DNA from: a candidate division Zixibacteria bacterium RBG-1
Lineage (GTDB): Bacteria > Zixibacteria > MSB-5A5 > DSPP01 > RBG-1
Direction of reading: 5' to 3'
NCBI GenBank assembly: GCA_000447245.1
Contig: AUYT01000001.1
Location: 1,730,001-1,794,000, forward strand
Length of the DNA stretch: 64,000 nt
Shown here in pieces: positions 7,749 to 16,287 of this stretch (its first letter is position 1; each line of letters opens with the position of its first letter). The position numbers and the translations under genes were made by a program. Under the pieces are notes generated by a model that saw only the letters and a program-made list of their open reading frames with translations, was not told the origin of the DNA and did no database searches.

Positions 7749-10172
7749 CTACAGACAACAGACATCGCTTTTCACCGGAGCGGCGGTACCTTTAAAAACA
7801 AAGTTAACTAAATAGATTATGTCGGGTAGGGATAAAGCACCTCCTGAACCATTAGCATCCCCTCGACAAACAGGAGAAGGTGCCGCACCTCCTTTAAAAA
7901 CAAAATTAACCAGGTAGACAATGTCACCTAAGTTGATCTGATTGTTGGCATTAGTGTCGCCAGCTTTAGCCGTGCAGTTAGCCACGGTTATCTGCACCAT
8001 GAGAGTGTCATTCAGCTCACCATCTGAAGCCATAAACCTGACATTATAAACCCCGGCCTGGGTGGTATCCGGTGAAAAACTAAAGCTCCCGGCACCATTT
8101 CCTGAATCAAAAAAATTTGAATTAGCCGGAAAATTTTCAGCTTTTAAGATTATACCGTCCCCATTAGAGTCAAAAGCATGAACTCTAAAAGTCAGGTTAC
8201 TTCCTTCGCTGACAGCTTTTGCTCCAATTCCATCCAAAATTGGGGCTATATTCAAGACCTTGGCACATAGGTTTTTTCTCCCAAGGTTACCATTGCATTC
8301 AACAAAGTCTCTGCTTTTATCAGTATCAGTGCTTAAACTATCTCGCACTAAGTTATGGTAAGCTCCCAAAATAACTGGATTTGTTCCAGACCAAGAAGTT
8401 CCGGCAGGGGGTGGCTCAAAAGAGTTGCCAAATCTGACAAAATCAACTCCATTGCCATTATCATCTTTCAAAGCACAAAATCCTCTTCCATTATAAATCC
8501 AGGCAATATCCTGTCCGATAAACAGCCGTCTGCTGGTATTGATTCCGGAGCTTTCCAAGAGGACTAGATAATTTTGCGGTGGTAGAACTACTCCCGAAGG
8601 AACGCTGTATACAATTCTGCCATTCACTCCATTCATCTCCAAAACCCAGTTGCTCAAATCCGCCGCCTTATTCCCCTTGTTATAAAGCTCAATCCCGGCT
8701 CCCACATTATACCTCTCCCATAGCTCCAGTTCGTTTATAACAATTGAAGATGAGCCGGTATCTGAAACCGTCAAGACCAAATCAACACTGTCTTCCTGCG
8801 ACCCGGAATCCTGAACTTTGAATTTTAGCTGAAAGCTTCCCAATTCACCCGGGGTGCCGGAAATAATTCCGCCGGAAGTATTAAAACTTAGTCCGGAAGG
8901 CAAAGTACCCTGTAGAGTCCAGCTATACGGCTCTGTCCCACCCACTGCATAGACATTTTCGCTGTAGCTGTAGCCAATAGCTGCACCCCTAAGCTCCTTG
9001 GAAACGAGCTCCATAGTATTGCTGCCATAAAGAGAAGTATTCATGGTGGCCAAACCACCCGTGGAAACATAAAAGTAATCCTCAAACTCTTTGCGGATTT
9101 TCTCAATTCGGGCAATCTCATCCCCTTTGGGAACTTCTCCGTTTTTAACCACTAAAATAATCGCCATGTTAAAAGCCTTTTGTGAGCCGGTCGGTGTAGG
9201 GGTTCTCAGGCCGTTATCTGCCACAATATCCTGAATGCTCAAGGTTTGGGGAGTGCCATTTACTCTTAGGTCGACCGGAAGTGCATAATAAGGGGGCACT
9301 ACTATGTCGGTTGGTGATAACACAAACGGGTCCGCTAAATACCATCTGTCCGGCACTTGGCTGGTGTCATTTAAACCCATCACATACAGGTCTAAAGGTG
9401 AAAGACCGTCTCCATAGGCATATCCTTGGTAATCTCCACCTCCTAAATCAGTCCACATATAACCTTCCATGGCTGAAGTAGTGGAATCCCCGTAATTACT
9501 TTTGGTGTCCGAGAAAGAGTACCAGTGAGATTGGTTGACCAATTGATTTGGGTTATTCAGAAAAGCTGCCCACTGATGCATGGTTTCATGCAGCATCCCA
9601 CTCATGGTGGAATGGATACGATACATATGAAAATGAGGGTCATCCACTTGATAGTTGATGTCATTCTGATTAGAAAATCCCTGTAGCCGTCCGGCACTTC
9701 CATAAAAGGGTGTGTCATCGAAAAATGGCAACCCAACCCCCTGCACCTGATTTTGGATTTGAAAATGGTAGGCAAAACCAAACATATACGCATCAAAATT
9801 GCGAAACATGGTTATAAAATCAAAACTGTCCGGGTGGGTTTGGTAAAATGCGCTGGCCACCGCCGCATCATCAATGGTCAATCCCCAAGAAGGTTCAAAA
9901 ATTAAGGTTCCGTCGTCCTCCAGGATAGCTATATTCCCGATATCCCGGGTCTGGAAGGCCGTGACTTTGGGGCGTAAGAAGGGTTTGGCTTTTAAGTGCT
10001 GTGCCATAATATCCTTTTCAATGCCGGGGTAAGTGCCACAGTCCAGCTGCTGGCGAAAATCGGTCTGAAATATTTTACCACTGTCAGGAACATTTTTGTC
10101 AGAAGCGTTTGATATTTCAAGCAGAATTAAAGAAAGGGCTAAGGTCAAAATGACTCGGCAGAAATTTTTCAT
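7749..10172 (-). CDS. Secreted HExxH protein with Ig-like, lamin-tail and dockerin domains
   Basis: 807 residues with an N-terminal signal peptide (hydrophobic 6-20). An N-terminal region (about 90-370) contains H195-E-T-M-H199, the metalloprotease-type zinc motif, followed by SAMEGYMWTDLGG and LSPLDLYVMGL. Then come a putative-Ig (He_PIG-like) domain (~395-470, LPSGLSFNTSGGIISGTPGELG), a lamin-tail-like domain (~477-625), a cadherin/Ig-like domain (~640-730) and a dockerin type I pair (~736-800), both repeats of the GD-N--G...D--YLVNFVFKG type. It is probably exported and anchored or assembled outside the cell. Protease activity is inferred from the motif only; the third zinc ligand is not obvious. 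No cohesin gene is in the window. Confidence 0.85.
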   Translation of the reverse strand: MKNFCRVILTLALSLILLEISNASDKNVPDSGKIFQTDFRQQLDCGTYPGIEKDIMAQHLKAKPFLRPKVTAFQTRDIGNIAILEDDGTLIFEPSWGLTIDDAAVASAFYQTHPDSFDFITMFRNFDAYMFGFAYHFQIQNQVQGVGLPFFDDTPFYGSAGRLQGFSNQNDINYQVDDPHFHMYRIHSTMSGMLHETMHQWAAFLNNPNQLVNQSHWYSFSDTKSNYGDSTTSAMEGYMWTDLGGGDYQGYAYGDGLSPLDLYVMGLNDTSQVPDRWYLADPFVLSPTDIVVPPYYALPVDLRVNGTPQTLSIQDIVADNGLRTPTPTGSQKAFNMAIILVVKNGEVPKGDEIARIEKIRKEFEDYFYVSTGGLATMNTSLYGSNTMELVSKELRGAAIGYSYSENVYAVGGTEPYSWTLQGTLPSGLSFNTSGGIISGTPGELGSFQLKFKVQDSGSQEDSVDLVLTVSDTGSSSIVINELELWERYNVGAGIELYNKGNKAADLSNWVLEMNGVNGRIVYSVPSGVVLPPQNYLVLLESSGINTSRRLFIGQDIAWIYNGRGFCALKDDNGNGVDFVRFGNSFEPPPAGTSWSGTNPVILGAYHNLVRDSLSTDTDKSRDFVECNGNLGRKNLCAKVLNIAPILDGIGAKAVSEGSNLTFRVHAFDSNGDGIILKAENFPANSNFFDSGNGAGSFSFSPDTTQAGVYNVRFMASDGELNDTLMVQITVANCTAKAGDTNANNQINLGDIVYLVNFVFKGGAAPSPVCRGDANGSGGALSLPDIIYLVNFVFKGTAAPVKSDVCCL

Positions 10173-10205
10173 CTATGGCTCTAATTTTTAGGAGATACTC
10201 TTTTA

Positions 10206-10234
10206 AAGATAGCCAAAAATGAGCGATTTGTCAA
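10206..10234 (-). promoter_or_regulatory. Promoter of the secreted dockerin protein gene
   Basis: On the minus strand TTGACA (10234-10229) is followed after 17 bp by TATCTT (10211-10206). A start about 7 nt downstream would give a 5' UTR of roughly 25-30 nt before the ATG at 10172. No strong Shine-Dalgarno is visible in that leader. Confidence 0.6.
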
Positions 10235-10318
10235 CCCTAAAAAATGAAAAGCCCTACGTGGAATTAGGTTAGCTTTAGGTATATCCCGAATCTATGGATT
10301 TTTCTCCTGCCAGATCTG

Positions 10319-10990
10319 TCAAACTTTGGCTTTGGATAGCTTAGAATTGTTAAAAAAATGCAACTCCCTTAATTTCTCCAAAGCCCAGGAGACAATCTCT
10401 TCTTTCCAGCCCAATTTCCGGGCAAGAGAGTCGGAAGATAATCTGGTCTGGCGGGTTTCAGTAAGATAGCGGGCTAAGTCTATCAAATAAAGAGAATTAG
10501 AAGGCAAGCTCTGATTTTCTCTCAAATATTCGATCAAATATACAGCCAAATTAGCCGTGAAAACCCCTATTTTTTTATCATTGCATTCAACAAACAGGTC
10601 AAACCTGTATTTAGGAAATTGATAGCCACAGGTTATCCCGGAGCAGATTTTCATATCTCCTATATGACATTGTAAGTCAATAATCACATGCTCAATTAAA
10701 TGGGCATAATCCGACATATCCCCCATCTTTTTGATTGGGATACCGGAGGTTAACTTAGGTGCCAGTGCAGAACTCCCCTGTCGCCCGCTCCAGTTCTCGC
10801 AGCATTTATGCTTAGCCAAAGTGGGCATTATACTTAGAAGCTGATTGTAAATATGGGAAAAATTGTTTTTATACTCTACAGAATCCACTAAATCCAGAGT
10901 TACCCGTAGCCTTTTGACCCCGGGCTGAAAATTCTGGTGTAACTGACTGACAGATGGAAACTTACCGTATGCCAATGAGACAATTTTCAT
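10319..10990 (-). CDS. Stand-alone cyanophycin-synthetase-type N-terminal domain protein with C-terminal helix-turn-helix-like region
   Basis: 223 residues. Residues ~1-155 follow the pattern of the N-terminal domain of cyanophycin synthetase CphA: the segment IMPTLAKHKC (CphA: LP-L--H-C), a Gly/Ser-rich linker, HLIEHVIIDLQCHIGD (CphA: HIVEHVALELQ---G), then F-LFVECNDKKIGVFTANLAVYLIEYL. The ATP-grasp and Mur-ligase domains of CphA are absent. Residues ~165-215 (LARYLTETRQTRLSSDSLARKLGWKEEIVSWALEKL, read as two helices) look like a winged helix. In CphA this domain contributes to polymer binding; alone it could bind a peptide polymer or be a regulator. The homology is my reading of motifs, not a search. 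The gene is divergent from copA across a striking operator. Confidence 0.65.
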   Translation of the reverse strand: MKIVSLAYGKFPSVSQLHQNFQPGVKRLRVTLDLVDSVEYKNNFSHIYNQLLSIMPTLAKHKCCENWSGRQGSSALAPKLTSGIPIKKMGDMSDYAHLIEHVIIDLQCHIGDMKICSGITCGYQFPKYRFDLFVECNDKKIGVFTANLAVYLIEYLRENQSLPSNSLYLIDLARYLTETRQTRLSSDSLARKLGWKEEIVSWALEKLRELHFFNNSKLSKAKV

Positions 10991-11024
10991 AATTTTTTAT
11001 ATTTTTTGATTCTACTGACTTTTA

Positions 11025-11072
11025 TAGTCAAAAATAGTCAAGGATGATAGTATTTTTGACTATCCTTGACTA
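11025..11072. promoter_or_regulatory. Four-half-site palindromic operator
   Basis: TAGTCAA occurs at 11025-11031 and 11035-11041; its reverse complement TTGACTA occurs at 11056-11062 and 11066-11072. Within each pair the starts are exactly 10 bp apart, and the inner pair starts are 21 bp apart, so all four sites fall on one helical face. Two perfect inverted repeats overlap: 13 bp (11024-11036 with 11051-11063) and 10 bp (11036-11045 with 11062-11071). This is the layout of an operator for a dimer-of-dimers regulator. The cognate protein is unknown. Confidence 0.65.
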
Positions 11073-11108
11073 AAGAAATCGGCAGATTTGTGAGTTTTCT
11101 TTAAACTC

Positions 11109-11137
11109 TTTACAAAACAACTGCTGTTTCGTATGTT
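11109..11137 (+). promoter_or_regulatory. Candidate copA promoter
   Basis: TTTACA (11109-11114), a 17-bp spacer, then TATGTT (11132-11137). Spacing is canonical rather than the 19-20 bp of MerR/CueR-type promoters. It would give a leader of about 150 nt that includes the hairpin at 11206-11226. Confidence 0.4.
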
Positions 11138-11292
11138 TCTTAGGTTGTGAATAAAATCGAAGAAAGAATCTTATTTTTTGAAGGACATAAAATCAGTTTC
11201 GGCTTTAGAAATCTGTTCGATTTCTAATAATGATACGTGGCTAATTCAGGTGAATTTTTGCTTTTTTTTCTAACTGAAAGAGAGACAATAAA

Positions 11293-13743
11293 ATGGCTAA
11301 AGATTTAGTCTGTGGAATGGAAGTAAATCCGGAGACCGCGGAATATAAAACTTCTTACAGTGGAACAACTTACTACTTTTGTTCCCCAAGTTGTCAGAAA
11401 AGATTCCAGGAAAATCCTTTAAAATATATAAATCAGAAAGAGACCGTTTCAGTTATGGAAACTTCCGGAGAGCCGGTTTTAGTTCAACCAGGAGGTAAGA
11501 AAATGGCTTCAGGTCCCACCGAGAAAAAAACCTTACCAATCCAGGGTATGTCCTGTGCCTCCTGTGTGGTTAAAATTGAAAATTCAGTCAAAAAATTAGA
11601 TGGAGTTGTGAATGTCACTGTGAATTTGGGGACTGAAAAAGCAACGGTAGAATATGTCCCAGGGGTGGTTACTTTGGAGCAGATTGAAAAGGCGGTCTCC
11701 AAAGCTGGACCTTATGAAGTTATAAAAGAGATTTTGGAAGAAGAGGAAAAAATAATCCGGGAAAAAGCTTTCCGGAAATTAAAGACTAAATTGATAGTCT
11801 CGGCAGTTCTAAGCTTTTTGGTCTTGCTTATAAGTTTATATGAATTTCTTCCCGTTCTGAAAAATCTCGACCCATCCTTCCTGTATTTTATGGCCTTCGG
11901 CTTGACCACTCCGGTTTTATTCTGGTGTGGCTCACAATTTTTTGTTGGGTTCTGGAAAGCTTTAAAACATAAAAGCTTTGATATGAATTCATTAATTGCT
12001 ATTGGTACTGCCTCAGCTTATGTTTACAGTGTTGTCGCAACCTTCTTTCCTGATTTCTTCACCAAAACAGGTGGCGAAGCAGAAGTTTACTATGATACCG
12101 CAGCAGTTATTATCACCTTAATTTTATTAGGCAGATTTTTAGAAGCCAAAGCCAAAGGGAAAACCTCGGAAGCCATCAAAAAACTTATGGGGTTACAGCC
12201 TAAAACTGCTCGTTTGATTTCACCTGACGGATCAGAAAAAGATATTCCCATCAAAGATGTAGAAGTGGGAGATATAATTTTAGTCCGACCAGGTGAAAAA
12301 ATTCCAGTGGATGGAGAAATTATAGAGGGGTATTCGGCTATTGATGAATCAATGGTTACCGGCGAATCTTTACCGGTAGAGAAAAAAGTTGGAGACCAGG
12401 TCATCGGCGGAACTATAAATAAAAATCGGGTATTTAAATTCAAAGCCACTAAAGTTGGAAACCAAACTTTCTTAGCCCAAGTCATTAAATTAGTCCAGGA
12501 AGCTCAGGGTTCCAAAGCCGCCATTCAAAGATTAGCTGATAAAATTGCCGGAATTTTTGTCCCCATCGTGATTGTAATTGCGATTTTGACTTTCATAGTT
12601 TGGTATTTCTGGGGACCGGAGCCACAGCTTAATTTTGCCCTTTTGACATTTGTAGCAGTTTTAATTATCGCCTGTCCCTGTGCTTTAGGACTGGCAACCC
12701 CTACCGCTATCATGGTAGGAACCGGGAAAGGAGCTGAATTAGGGGTTTTAATCAAAGATGCTGAGGCACTGGAAACTTTACCCAAAGTAAATACCATCGT
12801 GTTTGACAAAACCGGAACTCTGACCAGAGGAGAACCAAAAGTTTTTCAAATTATTTCTATCGACAGTTTATCAATGGAAGAGATTTTATATTACTCCGCT
12901 TCAGTGGAAAGGGGCTCGGAGCATCCTTTATCCAAAGCTCTTCTGGAAGAAGCCCAAAAAAGAAACATAAAGTTGACTGCCCCGCAACATTTTCAAGCCA
13001 TACCCGGCCACGGAGTAAAAGCTGAAATTGATGGGAAAGAAATCTTACTGGGGAATTTAAAATTACTGCAGGAAAATCATATACCAACCACAAATCTCCA
13101 GAACCATCAAGAAGAAATCTCCAGTCAAGGGGCTACTACTTTATTTTTAGCAGTTGATAAAGCACCAGCTGGAGTCATTGGAATCAAGGATACCTTGAAA
13201 ACAAATTCCAAAGAAGTGGTGCAGACTCTAAAAAATATGGGTTTGGAAGTGATTATGATGACCGGGGATAATCAAAAAGCCGCTTCTGCTATTGCCCAGG
13301 AAGCTGGGATTGACCAGGTTTTGGCTGAAGTTTTACCGGCTGACAAAGCCAGTGAAATAAAAAAATTACAGGCTCAAGGGAAAAAGGTAGCGATGGTGGG
13401 TGACGGTATCAACGATGCTCCGGCTTTGGTGCAAGCTGATGTGGGGATTGCTTTGGGGACAGGGACGGATGTGGCGATTGAATCGGCTGATATTTCTTTG
13501 GTTCGAGAAGACCTGTCAGGTCTTATTTCAGCTTTAAAATTAGCACACAAAACTATGAATACCATCAAATGGAACCTGTTTTGGGCTTTTATTTATAATA
13601 TTATTGGTATTCCCATAGCTGCTGGTGTGTTATACCCGGCTTTCCATACCCTTTTATCCCCTATGATTGCCAGCGGGGCTATGGCTTTCAGCTCGGTTTT
13701 TGTGGTTACTAATTCTTTGAGATTGAGGAAATTTAGAGAGTAA
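11293..13743 (+). CDS. copA: Copper-translocating P1B-type ATPase with N-terminal YHS domain
   Basis: 816 residues. A YHS domain (~3-45, [11 protein letters not shown]...[12 protein letters not shown]) precedes one HMA domain with metal site GMSCASC (~79-85). The transporter core has the intramembrane CPC motif in [12 protein letters not shown] (~460), the phosphorylated Asp in DKTGTLTRG (~504), the P1[10 protein letters not shown] motif and the hinge [16 protein letters not shown] (~703). CPC with this motif set indicates Cu(I)/Ag(I) efflux across the inner membrane. The YHS-HMA combination may receive metal from a chaperone; no chaperone or copper regulator gene is adjacent. It ends 29 bp from the convergent HNH gene. 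Confidence 0.93.
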   Translation: MAKDLVCGMEVNPETAEYKTSYSGTTYYFCSPSCQKRFQENPLKYINQKETVSVMETSGEPVLVQPGGKKMASGPTEKKTLPIQGMSCASCVVKIENSVKKLDGVVNVTVNLGTEKATVEYVPGVVTLEQIEKAVSKAGPYEVIKEILEEEEKIIREKAFRKLKTKLIVSAVLSFLVLLISLYEFLPVLKNLDPSFLYFMAFGLTTPVLFWCGSQFFVGFWKALKHKSFDMNSLIAIGTASAYVYSVVATFFPDFFTKTGGEAEVYYDTAAVIITLILLGRFLEAKAKGKTSEAIKKLMGLQPKTARLISPDGSEKDIPIKDVEVGDIILVRPGEKIPVDGEIIEGYSAIDESMVTGESLPVEKKVGDQVIGGTINKNRVFKFKATKVGNQTFLAQVIKLVQEAQGSKAAIQRLADKIAGIFVPIVIVIAILTFIVWYFWGPEPQLNFALLTFVAVLIIACPCALGLATPTAIMVGTGKGAELGVLIKDAEALETLPKVNTIVFDKTGTLTRGEPKVFQIISIDSLSMEEILYYSASVERGSEHPLSKALLEEAQKRNIKLTAPQHFQAIPGHGVKAEIDGKEILLGNLKLLQENHIPTTNLQNHQEEISSQGATTLFLAVDKAPAGVIGIKDTLKTNSKEVVQTLKNMGLEVIMMTGDNQKAASAIAQEAGIDQVLAEVLPADKASEIKKLQAQGKKVAMVGDGINDAPALVQADVGIALGTGTDVAIESADISLVREDLSGLISALKLAHKTMNTIKWNLFWAFIYNIIGIPIAAGVLYPAFHTLLSPMIASGAMAFSSVFVVTNSLRLRKFRE
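13508..13524. repeat. Perfect 8-bp palindrome inside copA
   Basis: AAGACCTG-T-CAGGTCTT. It shares the CAGGT/ACCTG core with other short palindromes in the window (2992-3008, 10594-10608, 16252-16273, 16548-16562, 33556-33572, 60279-60306). It may be coincidental because it lies in coding sequence. Confidence 0.4.
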
Positions 13744-13772
13744 TTCAAATTGTTCTTTGGCGGCAAATTCTT

Positions 13773-14462
13773 TTATTCTATTTTATCTGATTTTGCTAAA
13801 TTACATTTAGCACATAATAATCGTATATTTTTTGCGGTTAAACTCGTTCCACCTTTTGAAAATGGCAAATCGTGGTCAAAATGTAGGTTTTTTATTGAAC
13901 CACAGATAACACATTTGCCCTTATCCCTCTGCCATACTTCTTTCTTTATTTCACTCGAAATTAATCTCGTATGTTTTAAATCAATATGTCCGTTTGTCTC
14001 AACATCTTGCTCATCAGAAAGTTTCAATGAAAAAATAAATACATTTCGCTTCCCGTCGTGATTAATTTTGTAATCAATCAAATCAAAAAAACCTTTTAAA
14101 GACCAAACTCCGGGAAGAATTTTTTCATATACTTTAACCTTTTCTAGCTCAGAAGTGTCTTTTTTATATTTTTCTACTGACTCTATGAATTTCCCATTTT
14201 GTGTAAGTGTTCCGTTTCTGGTTAATTTTGGTTGATCAAGAGTTTTTGGATTAATTTCATAAGATGTTTTTGGCGCATCATGCCCCTCGTACTCTATCGT
14301 TATACTATCTTCAAGAATTTTGTCAGAATATGGCGCATTAGAACGTCTGGACATGAGAATTACAGAATAGCGATGATTCATACGGAAATTCATACCTCTT
14401 TGCAGAGTTTGAACATTTTCGATATCGCACATTTCTCGATATGAATATATCTGATCTATCAT
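13773..14462 (-). CDS. HNH endonuclease with SRA/YDG-like N-terminal region
   Basis: 229 residues. The C-terminus (~180-229) is an HNH zinc finger: CVICG, then HFDHDLPFSKGGTS, then N-RLLCAKCNLAK, with both CxxC pairs present. The N-terminal part contains YSVILMSRRSN, EYEGHDAPK, a TRNGTLTQNGKF segment and VKVYEKI-PGVWSLKGFFDLIDY, a pattern that reminds me of SRA/YDG modified-base-reading domains coupled to HNH nucleases. If so, it would cut DNA carrying modified cytosine (type IV restriction-like). The HNH call is firm; the SRA assignment is tentative. It stands alone, with no methyltransferase or partner gene nearby, and its base composition looks more A+T-rich than its neighbours. Confidence 0.8.
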   Translation of the reverse strand: MIDQIYSYREMCDIENVQTLQRGMNFRMNHRYSVILMSRRSNAPYSDKILEDSITIEYEGHDAPKTSYEINPKTLDQPKLTRNGTLTQNGKFIESVEKYKKDTSELEKVKVYEKILPGVWSLKGFFDLIDYKINHDGKRNVFIFSLKLSDEQDVETNGHIDLKHTRLISSEIKKEVWQRDKGKCVICGSIKNLHFDHDLPFSKGGTSLTAKNIRLLCAKCNLAKSDKIE

Positions 14463-14848
14463 AATTATTCTGAATCAATTCGTAATTTGCTTGATTGAAC
14501 TTGTTTTTTGTTCAAATTCTCCTTGGTGATTATCATATAAATAGTTACAAGCTTCAGTAAGAATATCTATCCAGTATTTCACTTCTATTTTTTTGTCCGG
14601 GGCGGTGTGTAAGTGAATTTCCCACAATATAAATCTTTGGCTAATTCAAGTCAATTATTTTTTTAAAAGTGGCCCTCCTCCCCAAAAATCTGGTGTGTGC
14701 TGTCTGTAAAATCTCCGAAACCCCTAACTTCAGTTAGGGGAGCTTCACATAATTGTTCTGATGGCCCCTCATTTAAATGAGGGGCTAAATTTTAGGGGAT
14801 TGTGAAACTCCCCCGATTAAAATCGAGGGTTTCTTTTCTCTAATTTCT
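14463..14848. other. Non-coding spacer with structured repeats
   Basis: 386 bp between the HNH gene and the end of dinB. I find no supported ORF. The left half holds a TTGAAC/GTTCAA inverted repeat around a T-rich loop (about 14493-14513); the right part holds the three-hairpin element at 14717-14833. Confidence 0.6.
14717..14833. repeat. 117-bp MITE-like element: imperfect terminal inverted repeats that each fold, plus a central palindrome
   Basis: Two 33-bp inverted repeats (14717-14749 and 14801-14833) begin with GAAACCC and end with TTCACA. They differ internally, yet each keeps its own hairpin: CCCCTAAC/GTTAGGGG on the left and CGATT/AATCG flanked by C/G runs on the right. A perfect 22-bp palindrome (14764-14785) lies between. 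No target-site duplication is evident. It could also end dinB transcription, since T-rich sequence flanks it. Confidence 0.55.
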
Positions 14849-16081
14849 TTAATTATACCCAAACCTAATATTCTTATGCGGTCTCCAGGCCGGGGAGATA
14901 ATATTATTTTGCTTAAAGCCAGACACCAGTCTGCCCCAGGTCACCGAAAACTCCCCATATTTATCATTAATTTTATCCATCGCATAAATGAGGCATTGCC
15001 TCCTGTTTTCTTCCGGCATCAAACTCAACTGCGAAGAACCACAAATTAGATTGGAAACCGAAACCCCTAATAATCTTACTCCGATGGCTTCTACATTGAA
15101 TTTGTCCAAGATTTTCACAGCCGTATGATAAATTTCTACCCCTTCATCAAGGAATTTTCTAATCGTCACCTGCTGTCCAAGAGTGGTAAAATCCGGAATT
15201 CTGATAATCAGATGAACCGTCTTCCCCTTATAATTCCCTTTTCTCAAGCGGCGAGCCACCTGTTCGGAAAGCTGCAGAAGATATTTTTTAGCCACTTCCC
15301 TGTCAAAAGTATCTTTTGGTAAAGTAAAAGAGTGCCCCACTGATTTGGCTGGCTCAACATAATCATAAGGCATAACAGGTGAATCATCCACTCCCCAAGC
15401 TATATCATGTAAATGTAACCCCACAATACCATACATCCTTTGTAAAATTTCCACCGGATAGCGAGCCAGCTGCCCACAAGTATAAACTCCTAATTTATTT
15501 AGTTTCTCTGTGATTCGGGGACCGATTCCACATAATTCTTGAATAGGTAAATTTTCCAGAACTTGTTGGATTTTCTCCGGCTCGATAATGACCAAACCAT
15601 CCGGTTTTTTCAAATGACTTCCTAATTTAGCTAAAAGCTTGTTGGGACCGATTCCGACCGAACAGGTGATATCTAATTCCTCTCTGACTCTCTTTTTAAT
15701 TTTCAAAGCTATATCCCTACCAGACCCGAAAAGTCTTTGACAACCGCTTACATCTAAAAAACATTCATCTATGGAGAAAATTTCTACCAAAGGAGTGAAC
15801 TGAATAAAAAGTTTCTGTAAGTGATTAGCAACTTCTACATAGTTGGCAGGATTGCATTCTACCAGAATAGAATTTTTACATAACTTTTTAGCTTCCCAAA
15901 GATTCATTCCGGTTTTAACCCCAAAAGCCCGGGCTTCGTAAGAAGGAGAGATAATCACGGTTCGACCCTTAGGATTGCCACAGACCAAAACCGGCTTCCC
16001 TTTTAGATGAGGATTAGTCCTTTGCTCCACCGCAGCAAAGAAAGCATTCATATCCAGATGTAGAATAGTTCTGTTCTGCAT
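14849..16081 (-). CDS. dinB: DNA polymerase IV (Y-family translesion polymerase)
   Basis: 410 residues. Catalytic carboxylates D10 (HLDMNAFFAAVEQ) and D105/E106 (FSIDECFLDVSG) are present, as are the palm segment SVGIGPNKLLAKLGSHLKKPDG and the helix-hairpin-helix region ELCGIGPRITEKLNKLGV; a little-finger domain follows. It copies damaged DNA at the cost of fidelity. It lies downstream of a small gene that is divergent from lexA and so is likely in the SOS regulon. No LexA box is visible directly before it; the 206-bp spacer upstream is full of hairpins. Confidence 0.94.
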   Translation of the reverse strand: MQNRTILHLDMNAFFAAVEQRTNPHLKGKPVLVCGNPKGRTVIISPSYEARAFGVKTGMNLWEAKKLCKNSILVECNPANYVEVANHLQKLFIQFTPLVEIFSIDECFLDVSGCQRLFGSGRDIALKIKKRVREELDITCSVGIGPNKLLAKLGSHLKKPDGLVIIEPEKIQQVLENLPIQELCGIGPRITEKLNKLGVYTCGQLARYPVEILQRMYGIVGLHLHDIAWGVDDSPVMPYDYVEPAKSVGHSFTLPKDTFDREVAKKYLLQLSEQVARRLRKGNYKGKTVHLIIRIPDFTTLGQQVTIRKFLDEGVEIYHTAVKILDKFNVEAIGVRLLGVSVSNLICGSSQLSLMPEENRRQCLIYAMDKINDKYGEFSVTWGRLVSGFKQNNIISPAWRPHKNIRFGYN

Positions 16082-16172
16082 AAAATTATCTTTAAAATCG
16101 TTAACTCTTCTTATTACTTCTAAAATGAACTCTTCCTAACCTCTCCCCATTTATGGTGAGTTTGCCGAACCA

Positions 16173-16236
16173 TCCCTCCCCTATGAAGGGGAGGGAGTTT
16201 ATTCCCTCTCCTATAAGGGGAGGGCTAGGGAGGGGT
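16173..16236. repeat. CCTCCCC/GGGGAGG hairpin repeat
   Basis: Two adjacent hairpins: TCCCTCCCC/GGGGAGGGA (16173-16181 with 16188-16196, perfect 9 bp, 6-nt loop) and CCCTCTCC/GGGGAGGG (16204-16211 with 16217-16224, one G-U pair). The tail GGCTAGGGAGGGGT resembles the dispersed intergenic repeats common in many bacterial genomes. It lies between the small DUF gene and dinB. Confidence 0.55.
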
Positions 16237-16251
16237 CAGTTTACATAACTG

Positions 16252-16273
16252 CGTCAGGTTTAAGAACCTGACG
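16252..16273. repeat. Perfect 9-bp hairpin, possible attenuator or terminator without T-tract
   Basis: CGTCAGGTT (16252-16260), a TAAG loop, then AACCTGACG (16265-16273). It sits 14 bp beyond the stop of the minus-strand small gene. Neither side has a T-tract, so intrinsic termination would be weak. Confidence 0.45.
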
Positions 16274-16287
16274 TAACTAAGAATTTT

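Larger units (their letters stand above)
10991..11292. other. Divergent spacer between the CphA-N-like gene and copA
   Basis: 302 bp without a convincing ORF. From left to right it holds an A/T-rich start region for the minus-strand gene (TATAAA 5 nt before its ATG), a four-half-site palindrome (11025-11072), a candidate copA promoter (11109-11137) and a hairpin in the copA leader (11206-11226, arms TAGAAATC/GATTTCTA). I see no recognisable riboswitch. Confidence 0.6.

Noticed and set aside
13750-14061. 103-codon plus-strand ORF antisense to the HNH gene
   Set aside because: It is a shadow of the HNH reading frame, whose zinc-finger motifs are unambiguous.
14493-14513. TTGAAC...GTTCAA inverted repeat as a second LexA box
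   Set aside because: The GAAC and GTTC halves are 9 bases apart instead of 4, so it does not fit the lexA promoter box.
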